64,000 nucleotides of DNA from contig CAUJHS010000061.1 in NCBI GenBank assembly GCA_963204915.1, forward strand, positions 248,001 to 312,000, in the 5' to 3' direction. This document shows, piece by piece, positions 28,501-38,000 of this stretch. The DNA comes from Planctomycetota bacterium. GTDB taxonomy: Bacteria > Planctomycetota > Planctomycetia > Pirellulales > Pirellulaceae. The notes beneath the pieces are model-generated. The model saw nothing but the letters and a program-made list of their open reading frames with translations, ran no database searches and was not told the origin of the DNA. Positions within the stretch are counted from its first letter, which is position 1. Every line of letters begins with the position of its first letter. A program made the translations under genes and the position numbers.

Positions 28501-29856
28501 AGTTGCTCCCAAACCACCGCGTGGGATGGTGTCCGCCAAGTTGATGTATGGATTGCCGCTCGAATCGACGCCGGAAGACGTGACTAACTCCACGCCAGCG
28601 GGAAGATCGGGAAACAGAACGGCAAGAGTGCGACCGAGAGGAGTTTCAGTGGTCTTAAGACGCAACTCGGCCGTGTAACGTCCTGTTCTGGAGTTGAACC
28701 GGATGTTTTCAACCAACACTTGCACGTCAAGCGCTTCGCTCAACATCGCCAAGTCTAGTGGGCCGGCGATCGTCTTGAGATCGCGGCTTGCGTTTACCAG
28801 CGGCGCCGATGTTGCTTCTAACTCCTCGTCAAAGGAGTGAACGACAACGCGACTTTCGTCATCGCCATCGCTATTGAGCAACTGAAAGATGAGCTGTCCC
28901 TGGGAAGCATTGGAAATATTGCTCACGTCGATCTCGACGGTCCGTCCGTCCCAGCGAACGAGCCCAGGAACGAATTCCGCTCGTTCACCAGCCAAGGAGA
29001 ACAGCGACGTGCCTGCCTGTCCCCGGTCAAGGAGCGTTTGGGAAGGATTGCTTGGCCGGGCTAGGTAAACGGAAAAAAGATCCTCGACCGAAGGGGAGGC
29101 ATCAGTCTCGTCAAACGTTGCATCGACCTGAAAACGTAGCGTCTTCGCAGCGTTCGACTGGTTCAGTGGTACGGTCTTCAACGCCTCAACGACGAAGTTG
29201 CTCCCTTCGGTCAGGACGATGGCGTCGGCCGGCAGGTCTGTTTCAAGTGTGAATGGGATAAGTACGCGGGTGATAGGTCCGCCGAACGTCTGGGCAATGA
29301 TTTCGGCTTCGTGAGGCCCGTTTGCAGAGCCATCCGTGGCAAGGTTGGGCGAGAACGTGAAGGCGCCGGATTCGGAATGGGGAAGACGAGTCCAGGCTTC
29401 ACCGTCGAGGCGACCGACAATGCGCGTTTCCGATGTGAACACGCCAGCGAGCTGACCTCCAATTCGGGAATCGGAGGTTCGTCCGTCTCCCGGCGTACCG
29501 GTGTCGTTAGTTAGGGCAGCGGTGAGGTCAGGTGCTGCGAATGCTAGGCCCTTGCGAAGGTCCGAAACAATGGCGAGGAGGTCAGCAACGGAAACGATGT
29601 CCTCGCCGGTGACGTCGAGAAACGGCGGCGGGGAGTTCTCGGCAGACGGTGGTTCCAGATGGTGGGGGTTTCCGTTTTCACGGAGGTCGCTGACGACAAT
29701 AAGAAGATCATTGAGGGCGGCGAAGCCTGAGTAGTCGACGTCCGTATCGACTACCGGGTTCTTCCAGTCGCCTGCGAGCAGTTGTCGCGGTTCGAGGGTT
29801 TCAAACACGCGTGGGCGCGCGGTGCGCGCTAGACGGCGGGTTGGGAGGCGAAGCAT
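22525..29856 (-). CDS. giant RHS-repeat protein with dockerin and beta-propeller insert
   Basis: 2443 residues. It starts MLRLPTRRLARTARPR and carries the secretion motif FETLEPRQLLAG. In order: two dockerin-like loops (about 30-105), long beta-rich regions, a putative Ig/cadherin-like domain (about 485-570), and a carboxypeptidase-regulatory-like segment (LTGVILDIDENPLAGMQVEI). A CGCC patch comes next, then RHS/YD repeats from about 840 to 2250 (YDYDLLGRLMTV, RYEYDFAGNLVATI and many more). They are interrupted at about 1290-1500 by a beta-propeller-like insert (LAVSPAGELFGIDDTG, LAFSPDGKLFAAN, LAFTADGRLLMTT). The RHS core ends at NLLRYVFNQPTYWIDPTGL (about 2283). The last 160 residues are Cys-, Pro- and Gly-rich and end in repeated PVPVP. 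RHS shells usually enclose a C-terminal toxin; here the tail looks structural. Confidence 0.88.
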   Translation of the reverse strand: MLRLPTRRLARTARPRVFETLEPRQLLAGDWKNPVVDTDVDYSGFAALNDLLIVVSDLRENGNPHHLEPPSAENSPPPFLDVTGEDIVSVADLLAIVSDLRKGLAFAAPDLTAALTNDTGTPGDGRTSDSRIGGQLAGVFTSETRIVGRLDGEAWTRLPHSESGAFTFSPNLATDGSANGPHEAEIIAQTFGGPITRVLIPFTLETDLPADAIVLTEGSNFVVEALKTVPLNQSNAAKTLRFQVDATFDETDASPSVEDLFSVYLARPSNPSQTLLDRGQAGTSLFSLAGERAEFVPGLVRWDGRTVEIDVSNISNASQGQLIFQLLNSDGDDESRVVVHSFDEELEATSAPLVNASRDLKTIAGPLDLAMLSEALDVQVLVENIRFNSRTGRYTAELRLKTTETPLGRTLAVLFPDLPAGVELVTSSGVDSSGNPYINLADTIPRGGLGATSVSQPVEIAFDNPDDVRFAIRPRVLAGPSNQPPVLSAVGPLSVLPGQTLSTPIAATDPDGDGVTFAIRSAAPLPTGMLRGDGTLEFTPTPEQVGSYQFTLVASDGTTETTQDVTLTVNADPLTTTRLTGVILDIDENPLAGMQVEIGAVQGLTQGDGSFTLDLGSGPLVSDTLKVRGELFPGPVAYPFIAEKLPLVLEHEVFLGVNNVIKRPIFLPPLDVANGKQINPMQDTLVTTAAIPGASVFVEAGTLMNQQGTPFDGVLSITEVPPERTPAALPPDAFPAIVVTIQPGEMVFAAPAPLTLPNRDGFAPRTKLDLWSINPTTGQFDRVGQGEVTGNGRNINTISGGIRNSSWHYFSPSGPTPNPDDDNNSDDGCGCCPATTDATSQVETYTGALREWHDLATYQSQGVSRGVSLHYDSLRADPRPIIHFSYSETASSFNDLLLIARLSITAGSFEYQAPGFQGQRPGLVGGEHFWKVPRGAPEARAALQADIRHLPSGVYDYAVQTRIARSSSPNLAGFAPTMEGKFIHVNSIASPFGSGWGIAGLQELVVNSDGSVLLIDGDGSELLFQRPESPGATYVSPPGDFSRLEQLPSGVFRRTTKDQTVYEFNERNQLAVMRDRNGNETKYLYDVLGNLDKIVDPVGLETRFNYNLEGRVFSIIDPANRTTNLFYDDFGNLVGVRDADFTDRTWEYDHAHRLTAEIDKRGFREETSYDFAGRVTQATRKDGGTVLIQPAQTSFLYPPEATVDPANAPPVRQNPSATSRVVESNGRVVETRHDRAGQAVSQRDTIGGLPSVTRNSQHLVTRSRDGRGNAAFFEHDARGNTTRIEEHLLTEDQLKVYVHDLSRRLFTINTATAELTLVGSTSAIMFDLAVSPAGELFGIDDTGRLYRISSTGETTLIADTGPDQSALAFSPDGKLFAANTSLVQIDEESGQTTVIGDGNLDGFAAAGDLAFTADGRLLMTTRNDKLVEVDPTTAAVTVIGDLGFNELLGLIVGVDETVYGFTAAGELILIDLQTGAGSLVARLNGTTFGRIGGAGVASPSPANAVERTFTYDSTFNQVTSMTDERQLTTTFDIDPLNGNIRAIHRPLGHNTFFTYTASGQVDTTTDALERVTDYDYDLLGRLMTVTFAKGTADEARQDYEYDLAGNVIATIDENRHRTEYRYDQMNRLRVVTQADPDGLDGSQESPVTSYGYDDAGNLVSLQDANEVVTTYGFDEVGRMIEMTAPDPDGAGPAGPSVTRYEYDFAGNLVATIDPLGHTTRNRYDARSRLMDTIDPNGGRTRFQYDVDGNLTALTDPVNNTTAFGYDSRDRLVAETDPLGKSIRYEYDGANNLTHKFDRNSRETRYDYDALNRLRTETWIGGGNTISYDYDLLGNLTTVSDQFSRLVFTYDNRDRTETVDNTGTPGAPNVVLNYSYDAAGNVVAVTDTIDGAAGALTSYSYDDLDRLTQLTQSGLGISDKRVNFTYNRLGQYTAINRYSDLSGTQLVIGTDYAYDGQNRLTRLDHQTAQGSTIAFYDYVYDVARRITRITDVDGMTNYGFDDRSQLTSANRSAPNSPDEQYQYDANGNRIESHVHGSAYNTGSANRLLSDGNYHYEYDNEGNMIRRIRIADTESDRSIIREFQWDYRNRLVAVIDKDENEARTQEVNFTYDVINRRISRSLDAIPSDAIDAVLTHYVYDREDVLLDIVDDDGGGPNVSIIEKRFLHGSEIDQVLAQDGSMSAVGWLLGDHLGSIREETDNAGMVKNRLRYSSFGDVLHEISESLPRFRFTSREYDAELDLYYYRNRWYSSNIGQFLSEDPTRVSGAEPNLLRYVFNQPTYWIDPTGLTASCPTTPRDCERDSTTWEPYPDIGGGEDTYHCGFDCFRERNPNPWPQQECCYDDNGVLVGPDHPYAGCGGSPNDYPWWDPRHFGPWDPGGPWERGREGRETTDQYDRDRANDPPITFVPVLPPTPIFTPAPNPTTPGPIPVPVPVPTPQPNSQRRR

Positions 29857-30130
29857 GAGGGGGTCGTTATTTTAGGGGGTTCGTAGGTGGCCTCATATCT
29901 TAGTCAAGGGCTAAGAAAACGGAATAGGGATAGTTGGGCGGAATTCATTTCTGGTGATCTTGTAACCGTAACCACCGTACGCGAGAGGATTTACGCGCGG
30001 CACAAGGGACATTGAGAGTGGCCGAACGGCCGCGGTCCGATGAGCAGAGGTCACGATTAAGCCCTCGTCAGTCGCGGCAGCACGAAACGCGGAGCGCGTC
30101 ACGCCGAGGCAGTTCGAGGGGAAACAGGAA

Positions 30131-30222
30131 CTCCCCTCCTCGCATGTCTCTTTCCCGTATGGAAAGAACGTTTGGACTTTCGTACGGCGAGAGGCGCATG
30201 GTTTTCGCGATTGCTTCCGGCC
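30131..30222. repeat. dispersed repeat R3
   Basis: The most diverged copy of the R1/R2 family, about 275 bp upstream of the RHS gene start. It begins CTCCCCTCCTCGCATGTC and ends TTGCTTCCGGCC. Confidence 0.5.
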
Positions 30223-30285
30223 GCGGAACCCGAACGGCATCGCGACGGTTTCAAAAGGAGACTCTTTGATCCTGAGCCATGCCTC

Positions 30286-30320
30286 AAAAAATCTCGGGGG
30301 TTCGGGGGCAGCGCCCCCGA
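30286..30320 (-). terminator. rho-independent terminator of HEPN-like gene
   Basis: On the minus strand TCGGGGGC-GCT-GCCCCCGA (8 bp, triloop) is followed about 10 nt later by six T. It lies 70 bp after the stop at 30391. Confidence 0.7.
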
Positions 30321-30390
30321 TTGCTAATACCGGCAGCGTTTACACGGGCAATTCGTCCGCTTCGGAAGTTCTACGGCGATCCCCGCAATG

Positions 30391-30948
30391 CTACATCTGA
30401 TTCAAGTGGCGGATCAGGTCTGTAGCCGCTTGGAACGCTGCCTCCGCCTCGGCCTTGGTTGCCCGTCTGCCCTTGTGGACAATGGCGTTCCGCTTCTCGG
30501 ACGCCGTCTTGAACCGCGGCCAGAACGGCTCGTTCTCCAGTTGCGTGCCGGTGAGCGCATTGTAGAGCTTCCGGTGACGGTCGTTCGCCAGGTTGTGGCC
30601 GTTCATCAGCTCGCTTACGGCCTCGCCCAGCGGAACGAGGTTCTTGGAGGCATAGGCCGCGTCGAATGCACGTTCTGCCGCCAACTCACACGCCATGTGG
30701 GATGTCACAATGGCGATATTGAAGTGGCTCTGGTCGATTAAGCTCTTGGCGATGGTCAAAAGGGTCTGGGGGTAGGTAACGACATCCGCGGTGACTGTTC
30801 CAGCGATGGTGAGCGACGCTGTCATCTTCTCTAAAAAGGTGCGGCGGGTCGAACCGCACTTTGGGCACGGCTCACGTCGATCGACAGGCGCGTTAGCGGT
30901 TTCGGCAAGCGGCTCCCTGCAGTTCCCGCATCTAGTCGAATCAAGCAT
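30391..30948 (-). CDS. zinc-ribbon plus HEPN-like protein, possible defence RNase
   Basis: 185 residues from ATG 30948 (GAGAGG upstream; an alternative start at 31008 lacks a site). The N-terminus is a zinc ribbon (CGNCREPL ... CPKCGS, about residues 7-32). A helical domain follows (SHFNIAIVTSHMACELAAER) with the motif KRNAIVHKG near residue 153, that is, R-N-x3-H, the catalytic Rx4H signature of HEPN ribonucleases. It lies next to the right attachment site, a common place for anti-phage cargo. No nucleotidyltransferase partner is adjacent; the nearest is at 11957. The function is inferred. Confidence 0.6.
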   Translation of the reverse strand: MLDSTRCGNCREPLAETANAPVDRREPCPKCGSTRRTFLEKMTASLTIAGTVTADVVTYPQTLLTIAKSLIDQSHFNIAIVTSHMACELAAERAFDAAYASKNLVPLGEAVSELMNGHNLANDRHRKLYNALTGTQLENEPFWPRFKTASEKRNAIVHKGRRATKAEAEAAFQAATDLIRHLNQM

Positions 30949-31141
30949 AGTCGGCCTCTCCCCTTTACCGGTGACGGTGATCCAGCCCACGAAGTCGCCA
31001 AAGTCCATCCGTCATCGCGCTGCTGCGAACGTATCAAATATACGAGCTTGCAGTGACCACGAGAGCGGGATCCGACCGATGCCGCCAAACGTACTTGGGA
31101 AGCAAGCCGATGCATGTTCATTGCGTGCTCTCGCACCGACG

Positions 31142-31227
31142 TGGGGACAGAACTGGCATGTCGTCGACACGACTAGGATATAAATCCAGCGCCTCTCAGC
31201 CCAAAACTTGGGGACAGAATGGGGACA
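31142..31227 (+). promoter_or_regulatory. TGGGGACA boxes near right end, candidate integrase arm sites
   Basis: TGGGGACA at 31142-31149, 31209-31216 and 31220-31227. The last two have the same 11-bp period as the left-end pair at 9655/9666. They lie 130-215 bp inside the right attachment repeat. Binding-site role inferred. Confidence 0.45.
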
Positions 31228-31358
31228 GGATTGCCAATGTGGGTGCAATGCCGCTACAATTTACTATCGACGTTTTCACTTCCAAACCAGTTACTAGGGA
31301 AGAAGTTCCGCGTAACTGCGACGCAGCTCCAACACGACTTCAACACAAGATAACTCCT

Positions 31359-31416
31359 TTCAAAATCCAGTGCCCGTCAAGGGCGTGAGGGTTCGAGTCC
31401 CTCCTCTGGTACTTGC
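31359..31416 (+). repeat. right attachment repeat (attR), tRNA-Leu 3' part
   Basis: Exact 58-bp copy of 9541-9598. It has the anticodon loop, variable arm, T-arm and 3' acceptor strand of tRNA-Leu, but the bases before it do not form the 5' half, so it is not a functional tRNA gene. Confidence 0.85.
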
Positions 31417-32061
31417 TGTGCAAGGAGTTACGACGACTCGCCAAAATGCCGGTCCTCCCCTTTGTCGGAATTTGGGGACAACGTATCCCCAGCGTGGTGA
31501 TTACGTTGAGCGTTGACTCTGTATACCGGATGGCTCTTCCCATCCCACGGGAGAGTTCAACGAGGGCGTCCTTGGAACGACGCAACGATCATTTCCGACT
31601 CGTCTTCCGGTTTGACTGAAAAAAGTCAGCCGCACCTTCCGCACTAAAAATTTTAGGGTAGCAGAATCCGCTCACACCCGATTAGACGATAACGCTCGCC
31701 GCGTCGAACTTAGCCTTCTCATCGTCCCCGAAGACGCCGGCCCTGTTGCCTTTCTGCTTTTCGATGGCCAAGCGGCGAACCTTTTTAGTTCGCTGGATCA
31801 CAATAGGCGAGTCATTAACATGCAGTCCGGAAGGGCGGAGAGGTCGAAACTCTCGACCTCCCATTCCGGTGCGGGCGTCCTTTCGGATGGTTTGGCAACC
31901 CACGGAGCAAGCAATTTTGTCCGATATCTAGGATCATTTCTTTGCGGTTATGACAACCGGTATACGTTTGCGACCGCTGTGCCGGGCGCGTCTATCCGAT
32001 CCGGTTTGATCGGCCAAACGGCGTTGAAGCCGGACGCGGCGCGGAGGGTGGCCAAGGTTGT
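31417..32061. other. remnant of a second element's left end
   Basis: From 31417 the sequence follows that after the intact tRNA (AAGGAGTTACGACGAC, one TGGGGACA at 31473-31480, then the integrase 5' part) in decayed form, ending near 31780. The remaining 280 bp up to the RTX gene stop show nothing I recognise. Confidence 0.6.
31566..31780 (+). pseudogene. decayed 5' part of a second tRNA-Leu integrase
   Basis: Parallel to the start of the 9766 integrase: (A)SLERRNDHFRLVFRF here against SLEKRNGRFRIIFRLGG there, and further on PVAFLLFDGQAA against PVVFLLSDGRVA. The start ATG is changed to AGG (31563-31565), a TGA stops the frame after 18 codons, and later stops follow. Homology fades near 31780. 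Its place right after the attR repeat mirrors the place of the first integrase after attL. Confidence 0.75.
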
Positions 32062-35000
32062 TCAATAACCATACAGGACATTTCGCTTTCGATCGCCCTC
32101 GATGGAATAAAAGTCGCCGATGTGCTCCTGGTAGATGTACCTGATGCGTCCGTAATAGTCCTCGATGATGGTGTAGTAGTTCACGAACTCGTCAGCCCCG
32201 TAGCCGCCGTAGAGGTAATCCTTCGTGTAGTCGTTGCCGCCGTCGAGGTAATCGTTGTCGGCATCTCCGTAGAGATAGTCGGTTCCCGCCCCGCCGTAGA
32301 GCGAGTCATTGCCGTAGGAGCCGCGAAGCGTATCGCCGCCATCCTGGCCGGAAAGGACATCGTTGCCATAGCCGCCGTCCAGGTAGTCGTTGCCAGATCC
32401 ACCGTAGATCCAATCGTTGTCGTTACCGCCGTAGATTGTGTCATGGTCAGCGCCGCCATCGATGGAGTCGCCGCCGTTGCGGCCCTCAATATAGTCGTTA
32501 CCCGCATCGCCGTAGATGGAATCGGCCAGCGGACCGCCGTAGATCGAATCGTTGCCGTAGCCGCCGCGGAGCGTGTTGTAACCGTCGCTCTCATAAAGCG
32601 TATCGTCGCCCGCGTCGCCATAGAGCTGATCGTTGCCCAGGCCTCCGTCGAGCGAGTCGTTGCCGTCGCCGCCGTAGAGCACGTCGGCTCCGTCGCCGCC
32701 GTAGAGGTAGTCGGCGCCAAGCATGCCGTACAGGTAGTCGTTACCGCTGCCACCGTCGAGGTAGTCGTTGCCGCCGGCCCCGATGGTGTAGTCGTCGCCC
32801 ATGAGCGTGTCGTCGCCGCCTTCGCCTCGGACGCTATCGTGGCCCTGGCCGCCAACCAAAAAATCGTTGCCGTTGCTGCCATACAACGTATCGTTTCCGG
32901 CCTGGCCGGTCATAAGGTCGTTTCCTTCGCCACCCATGAGCCAGTCGTCGCCATCCTCGCCATACATGAAGTCGTCGCCGTTCCAGCCGAACAACGTATC
33001 GTTGCCATAGCCGCCGTAGAGCAGGTCGGCTTGGTTGCCGCCGTGCAGCGTGTCATTGCCGTCGCCGCCGTAAAGCTCGACGGGGATCGTCGCCTGGCTG
33101 GCGTCGATCGTATTGTTGGCTGAGCCGCCGGTGAGGCGAGCCGTCTCAAAGCCGCTGAAAACATCGATGCCCGGGCCGGCCAAGCTTGCATCGGTGAGGA
33201 CCATGTTCAGGTTGGCCGTTTCAATCAACCGATCCCATCCGCCTTCGCCGCCCGTGAGAGTATCGTCGCCCATACCGCCGGTGACCTGATCGTCGCCCAA
33301 ACCGCCGTCGATGATGTCATGGCCCAGGCCGCCGATGAGCGTATCGTGGCCGGCGCCGCCTAGCAACGTGACGTTGGCCACAAAGGTAGAAGCGTTGATG
33401 TTGTCGTCGCCATCGCTGCCTGTCAGATGGACCGACTCCACGCCGTGGATTCCGTCCCAAATCCACACCGTCCCGATCTGGATGCCGAGCGTGTCGTATT
33501 CGATGATGCCAAACGGGTAGGCGTAATAGAGGACATGGTTGAGGAAGACCGTTCCGGCGACGTTCTCGATAAGCAAATCGTTGCCTTCATCACCATTGAG
33601 CGAGTCTTCGCCCTGACCTCCGGTGAGCGTGTCGTTGTCGGCGCCGCCGTTGAGCGAATCAAGGCCATCGCCGCCGTTGAGTACGTCGTCGCCCGCGTCG
33701 CCATACAGCAAGTCATTGCCAAGACCTCCCAGCAGCGTGTCGTTGCCGGCCCCTCCGCGGAGCGTCGCGTCGTCCTGGAAGGTCGAGGCGTCCAAGAGAT
33801 CGTCTCCGTCGCCGCCGTCGATGTTCACTTGCATGGCGGCGTTAGCGCCGAACTGAACCGTTACGGTGTCATTACCGCCAAGAGCTTCCACACCCGCAAC
33901 TTCGATCCCCTGGTGGCTGATTTGCGTCGCCACACCGTTGACATTCACAAACACGATCGGAGCGCCCGAGCCGTCGCCAGGATCGAGGCCTATCGTGATT
34001 GTGTCCGTCAAGGTTGTGCCGCGGACGCGATACTCATCGGTTTCATTCACGCCGTCGGTTGTATCGCCCAACAATTCATCCGTGCCGCCAAACACCATGT
34101 CAGTACCGGCGCTATGCAAGATGACATCGTTGCCGCTGCCGCCGATCAAGCGGTCGTTATAGACGCTGCCTTCGAGCCGGTCATCGCCCGCGTCGCCCGT
34201 GAGAATGTCAACCTGTACGCTCTGATACGGCAGGACGTCGTTTTGGGCCAAGTTAATCATAGCCGCTTCGTTCGACAGGTCGGCGCGCCGCGTTTGCAAT
34301 TGCGCCAGGCCAACCTGCAGTTCCGCGATGGCCGGATCGGTCGGGTTGGACGCGACCAGTTCGGCGATGCGAGTTTGCAAGGCATTGATTTGCCCTTGAA
34401 TCGTGGTCAACTCGCCAACGATGGCGGTCTCGCGATTGAGCAGCCCGGTGTAAACCGCGACCCAGTCTTCGACGGGCGCGGGCTCGCTCTCTGGCGTATC
34501 GGACGTGGCGTACAACAAGTCGCCGTCGGCGCCGCCGGAAAGGAAGTCGCGGCCCGACCCGCCGAGCAAGGTGTCAATCCCGCCTTCGCCGTGCAGCAGA
34601 TCGCTGGAGTTGCGCCCTTCCATTCGGTCATTGCCTGGGCCGCCGAACATCACATCGACGCCGTCGCCGCCGATCATGGTGTCGTCGCCGCTCGCGCCGG
34701 CCTGGTCATCGCCAAACATCAGGTCGCCCAAGATGCCTGCGCCGGCCAGAATCGTGTCGTTGCCCGCTCCCCCGTAGGAGACATCGGTCCCCTCGCCGCC
34801 GTTGAGCGCGTCGTCGCCGGCTTCGCCGTAGAGGGCGTCGCTGCCCACTCCGCCGTCGAGCGTGTCGTGGTCGGCGCCGCCGTGCAGTTCATCGCGCCCG
34901 GCGAAGCCGAACAACGTATCGTTCCCCACCCCGCCGAAGAGCACGTCATCGCCCTCGCTCCCTTCGAGCAGATCATTGCCATCACCGCCGTAGAGTTGCA

Positions 35001-38000
35001 CCTGGTTCACGTTGAACGTTCCGATGGCCCGGATTACGTCATCGCCCTTGCCACCGCTGACGCGCAGCAGCTCAATGTCGCGATCAAGCGGATTCTCCGG
35101 CAGCCCGAACTGGAATACCGAGGTCAACTCATTGGTCAGGCGATCGCGGCGCTCAACGCGGAAGGCGCCGGGGCCGATTTGCTCCAACCGCAGGTCGTCG
35201 GCCTCGTCCGTTCCTTCGATCTCAATCAAGTCGCGATGCGGCCCACCCACGAGCGTGTCGGCGCCATTGACATCTTGCAGCGTGACGGAAAAGCGAATTC
35301 GGTCTTCGCCGCTCTGCCCATCGATGAAATCGGCGCCGGCTTCGCCTTCCAGCAGGTCGCCGCCCTGACCGCCGAAGAGAACATCGTTGCCATCGCCGCC
35401 GTGCAGCGCGTCGTCGCCGTCGGCGACCTGGTTGTTACCAACCTTGTTGCCGAGCGCGTCAGGCAACCATCCGTAGCCAAACAACAGGTCGTGACCCGCT
35501 TCGCCGAAAAGTTTGTCAGCCCCTGCGCCGCCCGAAAGCTCGTCGCTTTCCCCGCCGCCGAAGAGCCAGTCGTCGCCGTCTTCGCCGAAGAGCGCGTCGG
35601 GGCCCTCGTCGCCGAAGAGATGATCAACGCCCGCACCGCCTCGCAACTCATCGGCGCCTGTGCCGCCATGGAGTGTATCGTTGTCGGCGCCACCATCGAG
35701 GAAGTCGGCGCCGATACCGGCGAACAAGACGTCGATACCAGCATCGCCAAACAAGGAGTCCTCGCCGGAGCCTCCTTCCAGCGTATCGTTATCGGCGCCG
35801 CCGTAAAGCCAGTCGTCGCCGTCGTCACCCTGAAGCAAATCATCGCCAATGCCGCCCTGGAGCGTGTCGTTGCCGTCGCCGCCCACCAGTGTGTCATGGC
35901 CCGCCTGGCCGTCGAGGGTGTCGTGGCCCCGTCCGCCCTGGAGCGTGTCGTTGTCGTCGCCGCCGAGCAGCGTGTCGTTGCCAATGCCGCCGTCGAGTTG
36001 GTCGTTGCCCGCCTGGCCGTCGAGGTGATCGTTGTCGTCGCCGCCCGACAGGAGGTCGTCGCCTCCGCCGCCCCGCAGGGTGTCGTTACCGTCGCCGCCC
36101 TTGAGCACATCGGACTGAACGCCGCCGTTGAGCGTGTCGTCGCCTGCGCCACCCTCCAATGTGGCGGCGAAGCTGCCGGCGGTGAGTGTGTCATTCCCGT
36201 CGCCGCCGAAAAGTAAAGCAAGACCGCCGCCCGCGGTAAGCGTGTCGTTGCCTACACCGCCGCGCAGCTCGACTTCGGCCGTTACACCAGTGTCGATGAC
36301 AATCGTGTCGTTCCCTTCGCCGACATCGCCGACGATCCGCGTGACGTTATTGTACGTTTTCGAGACCTGTCCCTGAGGCGAGAAGAAAGTCACCACCACC
36401 TGGCCGGTTGCGCTTCCCGGCGTAATCTGGAAATGCTCGTCACCGTCGGTGGTGTCGCCCACGAGCCGATTGCCAGCCCGAGCGCCCATGTTGAGCCGCA
36501 GTTCGCCATTGTTGACTTCGCCTAGTTCCGGGGTAGCGTCTGGCGCGGGGTCGTAGGTGAATGACGCCAATTCGGTCTCGGCAAAAACCTTCTCCCAGGT
36601 CTTGGTGAAGAGGCCCAAATCGACTGTTACGTAAGCCCGCAGGAAAGCCTTTAATTCGCCGGAGACATTGACCAAGCTTCCCTGGCTGAGTTGTCCCACG
36701 ATTTCCTGCCAGTAAACCTTACCGTCGTGGTCGGGGTCATTCAGGTCGAGGCCGATCGACGCCTTCAGACCGCCGCCTACGCCCATCTCGGCCACGGCGA
36801 CACTTGCCGCGGCGTAAGCGGCCAGTCCACCGTAGAACTCCACTTCACGAACGTCCTTGCCGGAGCCGTCGGCGTTCACCCGATCGCTGACATAGAAGCC
36901 ATTGGCAATGACCGACGCATCCTCAAAGCCGCCCTCAACGAATTGCCGCAATCCCCGCGTGTCGTAACCGAAGGCGAAGTCCGCCACGGCGCCAATCTGG
37001 CCCGCGAGCGTTACGCCCAGCGGCCCGATCACCGGGAAGAACTTGCGATATTCAAATTCGAATTCCAACTTCGGCGTCTCATACGTCACCAGGGTAATGT
37101 CACGGCCCAGGAGTAGCGCGAAGGCCTTGGCCGGATCACGAAGCACCGGAATCGAGAAACCCGATCGGTCCTCAAGATCGTCGATCTGCACTAAATCACC
37201 GGCGCTAGGCCCTGTAGTTGGCGTGGTGGGCTGCAACTTGCCGAGATTGGCCGCGTCGCGAGCCGCCTCGCCGTCCAGGGTCAGATCCCCCAGGTGGATA
37301 AAACCGGTGTAATTGGGCAGGTCCGTCGTGAGGCTAGCCACCGCCTCAATAAAACCTTGTGTCGTGGGACTGACGTACCCAAACTGCGACGCCAAATCCA
37401 AAAGGGTAATGTTGCGTCCGGCCAGATCCGAGATGACCGGCACCCGGGCGGTTAGAGCGTCAATCACCGGCATCACCGGCCATAACGCCGTCTCAATCTT
37501 GGCAAGGACCGGCTCGATAACGTTGTTCACGAACGAGCCGAGATTGATCTTCACGTCGTTAAACTCGATCGCTTGAATCTCACCGGCGAGGGACGGATCG
37601 CTCGTATCAAACTGCCAGAGCAGGTGGAAGTCGGCCTCGATCGAAGGAAGCGCCGGATGCGTTGTGCCGGCCGTGAGGTGCAAGTTCACTTCCGCCTCGC
37701 CGGAGAGGCGGGCCGCGACGATGTCGCTCACACGCGAGGCGTTGGCGATCTCGGCGATGGTTAACCGACCGTCAGCGTTGGGATCGAGCACATCGACCGT
37801 AAGCATGGCGGTGAAGTGCGTGGGATCGGTGGCGGAGTCGGCAGCCGTAAGCTGCAAGAACGCCAGACTCGCCGTCGCCGCCGCGCCTGGTAATGTTGCG
37901 ACGAGGCTCACGTTCAGCTCAGAGGCCTCGTCGCTATGGAAGTAAAAACCTTCGCTTCGGCTCAAGCCAAAGCCGACGTGCATCTGGAAGTTGATATCGA

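Larger units (their letters stand above)
29857..30390. other. non-coding stretch with repeat R3 and a terminator
   Basis: About 530 bp upstream of the RHS gene. It contains repeat R3 (30131-30222) and the terminator of the HEPN-like gene (30286-30320). No gene seen. Confidence 0.5.

Noticed and set aside
25306-28678. Several plus-strand frames within the RHS gene
   Set aside because: All are antisense to the RHS coding region and have no recognisable protein content.
31820-32068. An 82-codon plus-strand frame between integrase remnant and RTX gene
   Set aside because: It continues the decayed integrase region in frame-shifted form and has no start site or recognised family.
33427-36216. A 929-codon open frame on the plus strand
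   Set aside because: It is the antisense of the RTX array; repeated GGxGND codons give long low-complexity Val/Ala-rich frames on the other strand. The minus-strand gene explains the sequence.
32062-36330. The GGxGxD array as a possible CRISPR-like or satellite repeat
   Set aside because: The repeats vary in sequence, have a codon period and encode RTX nonapeptides. No spacer structure.
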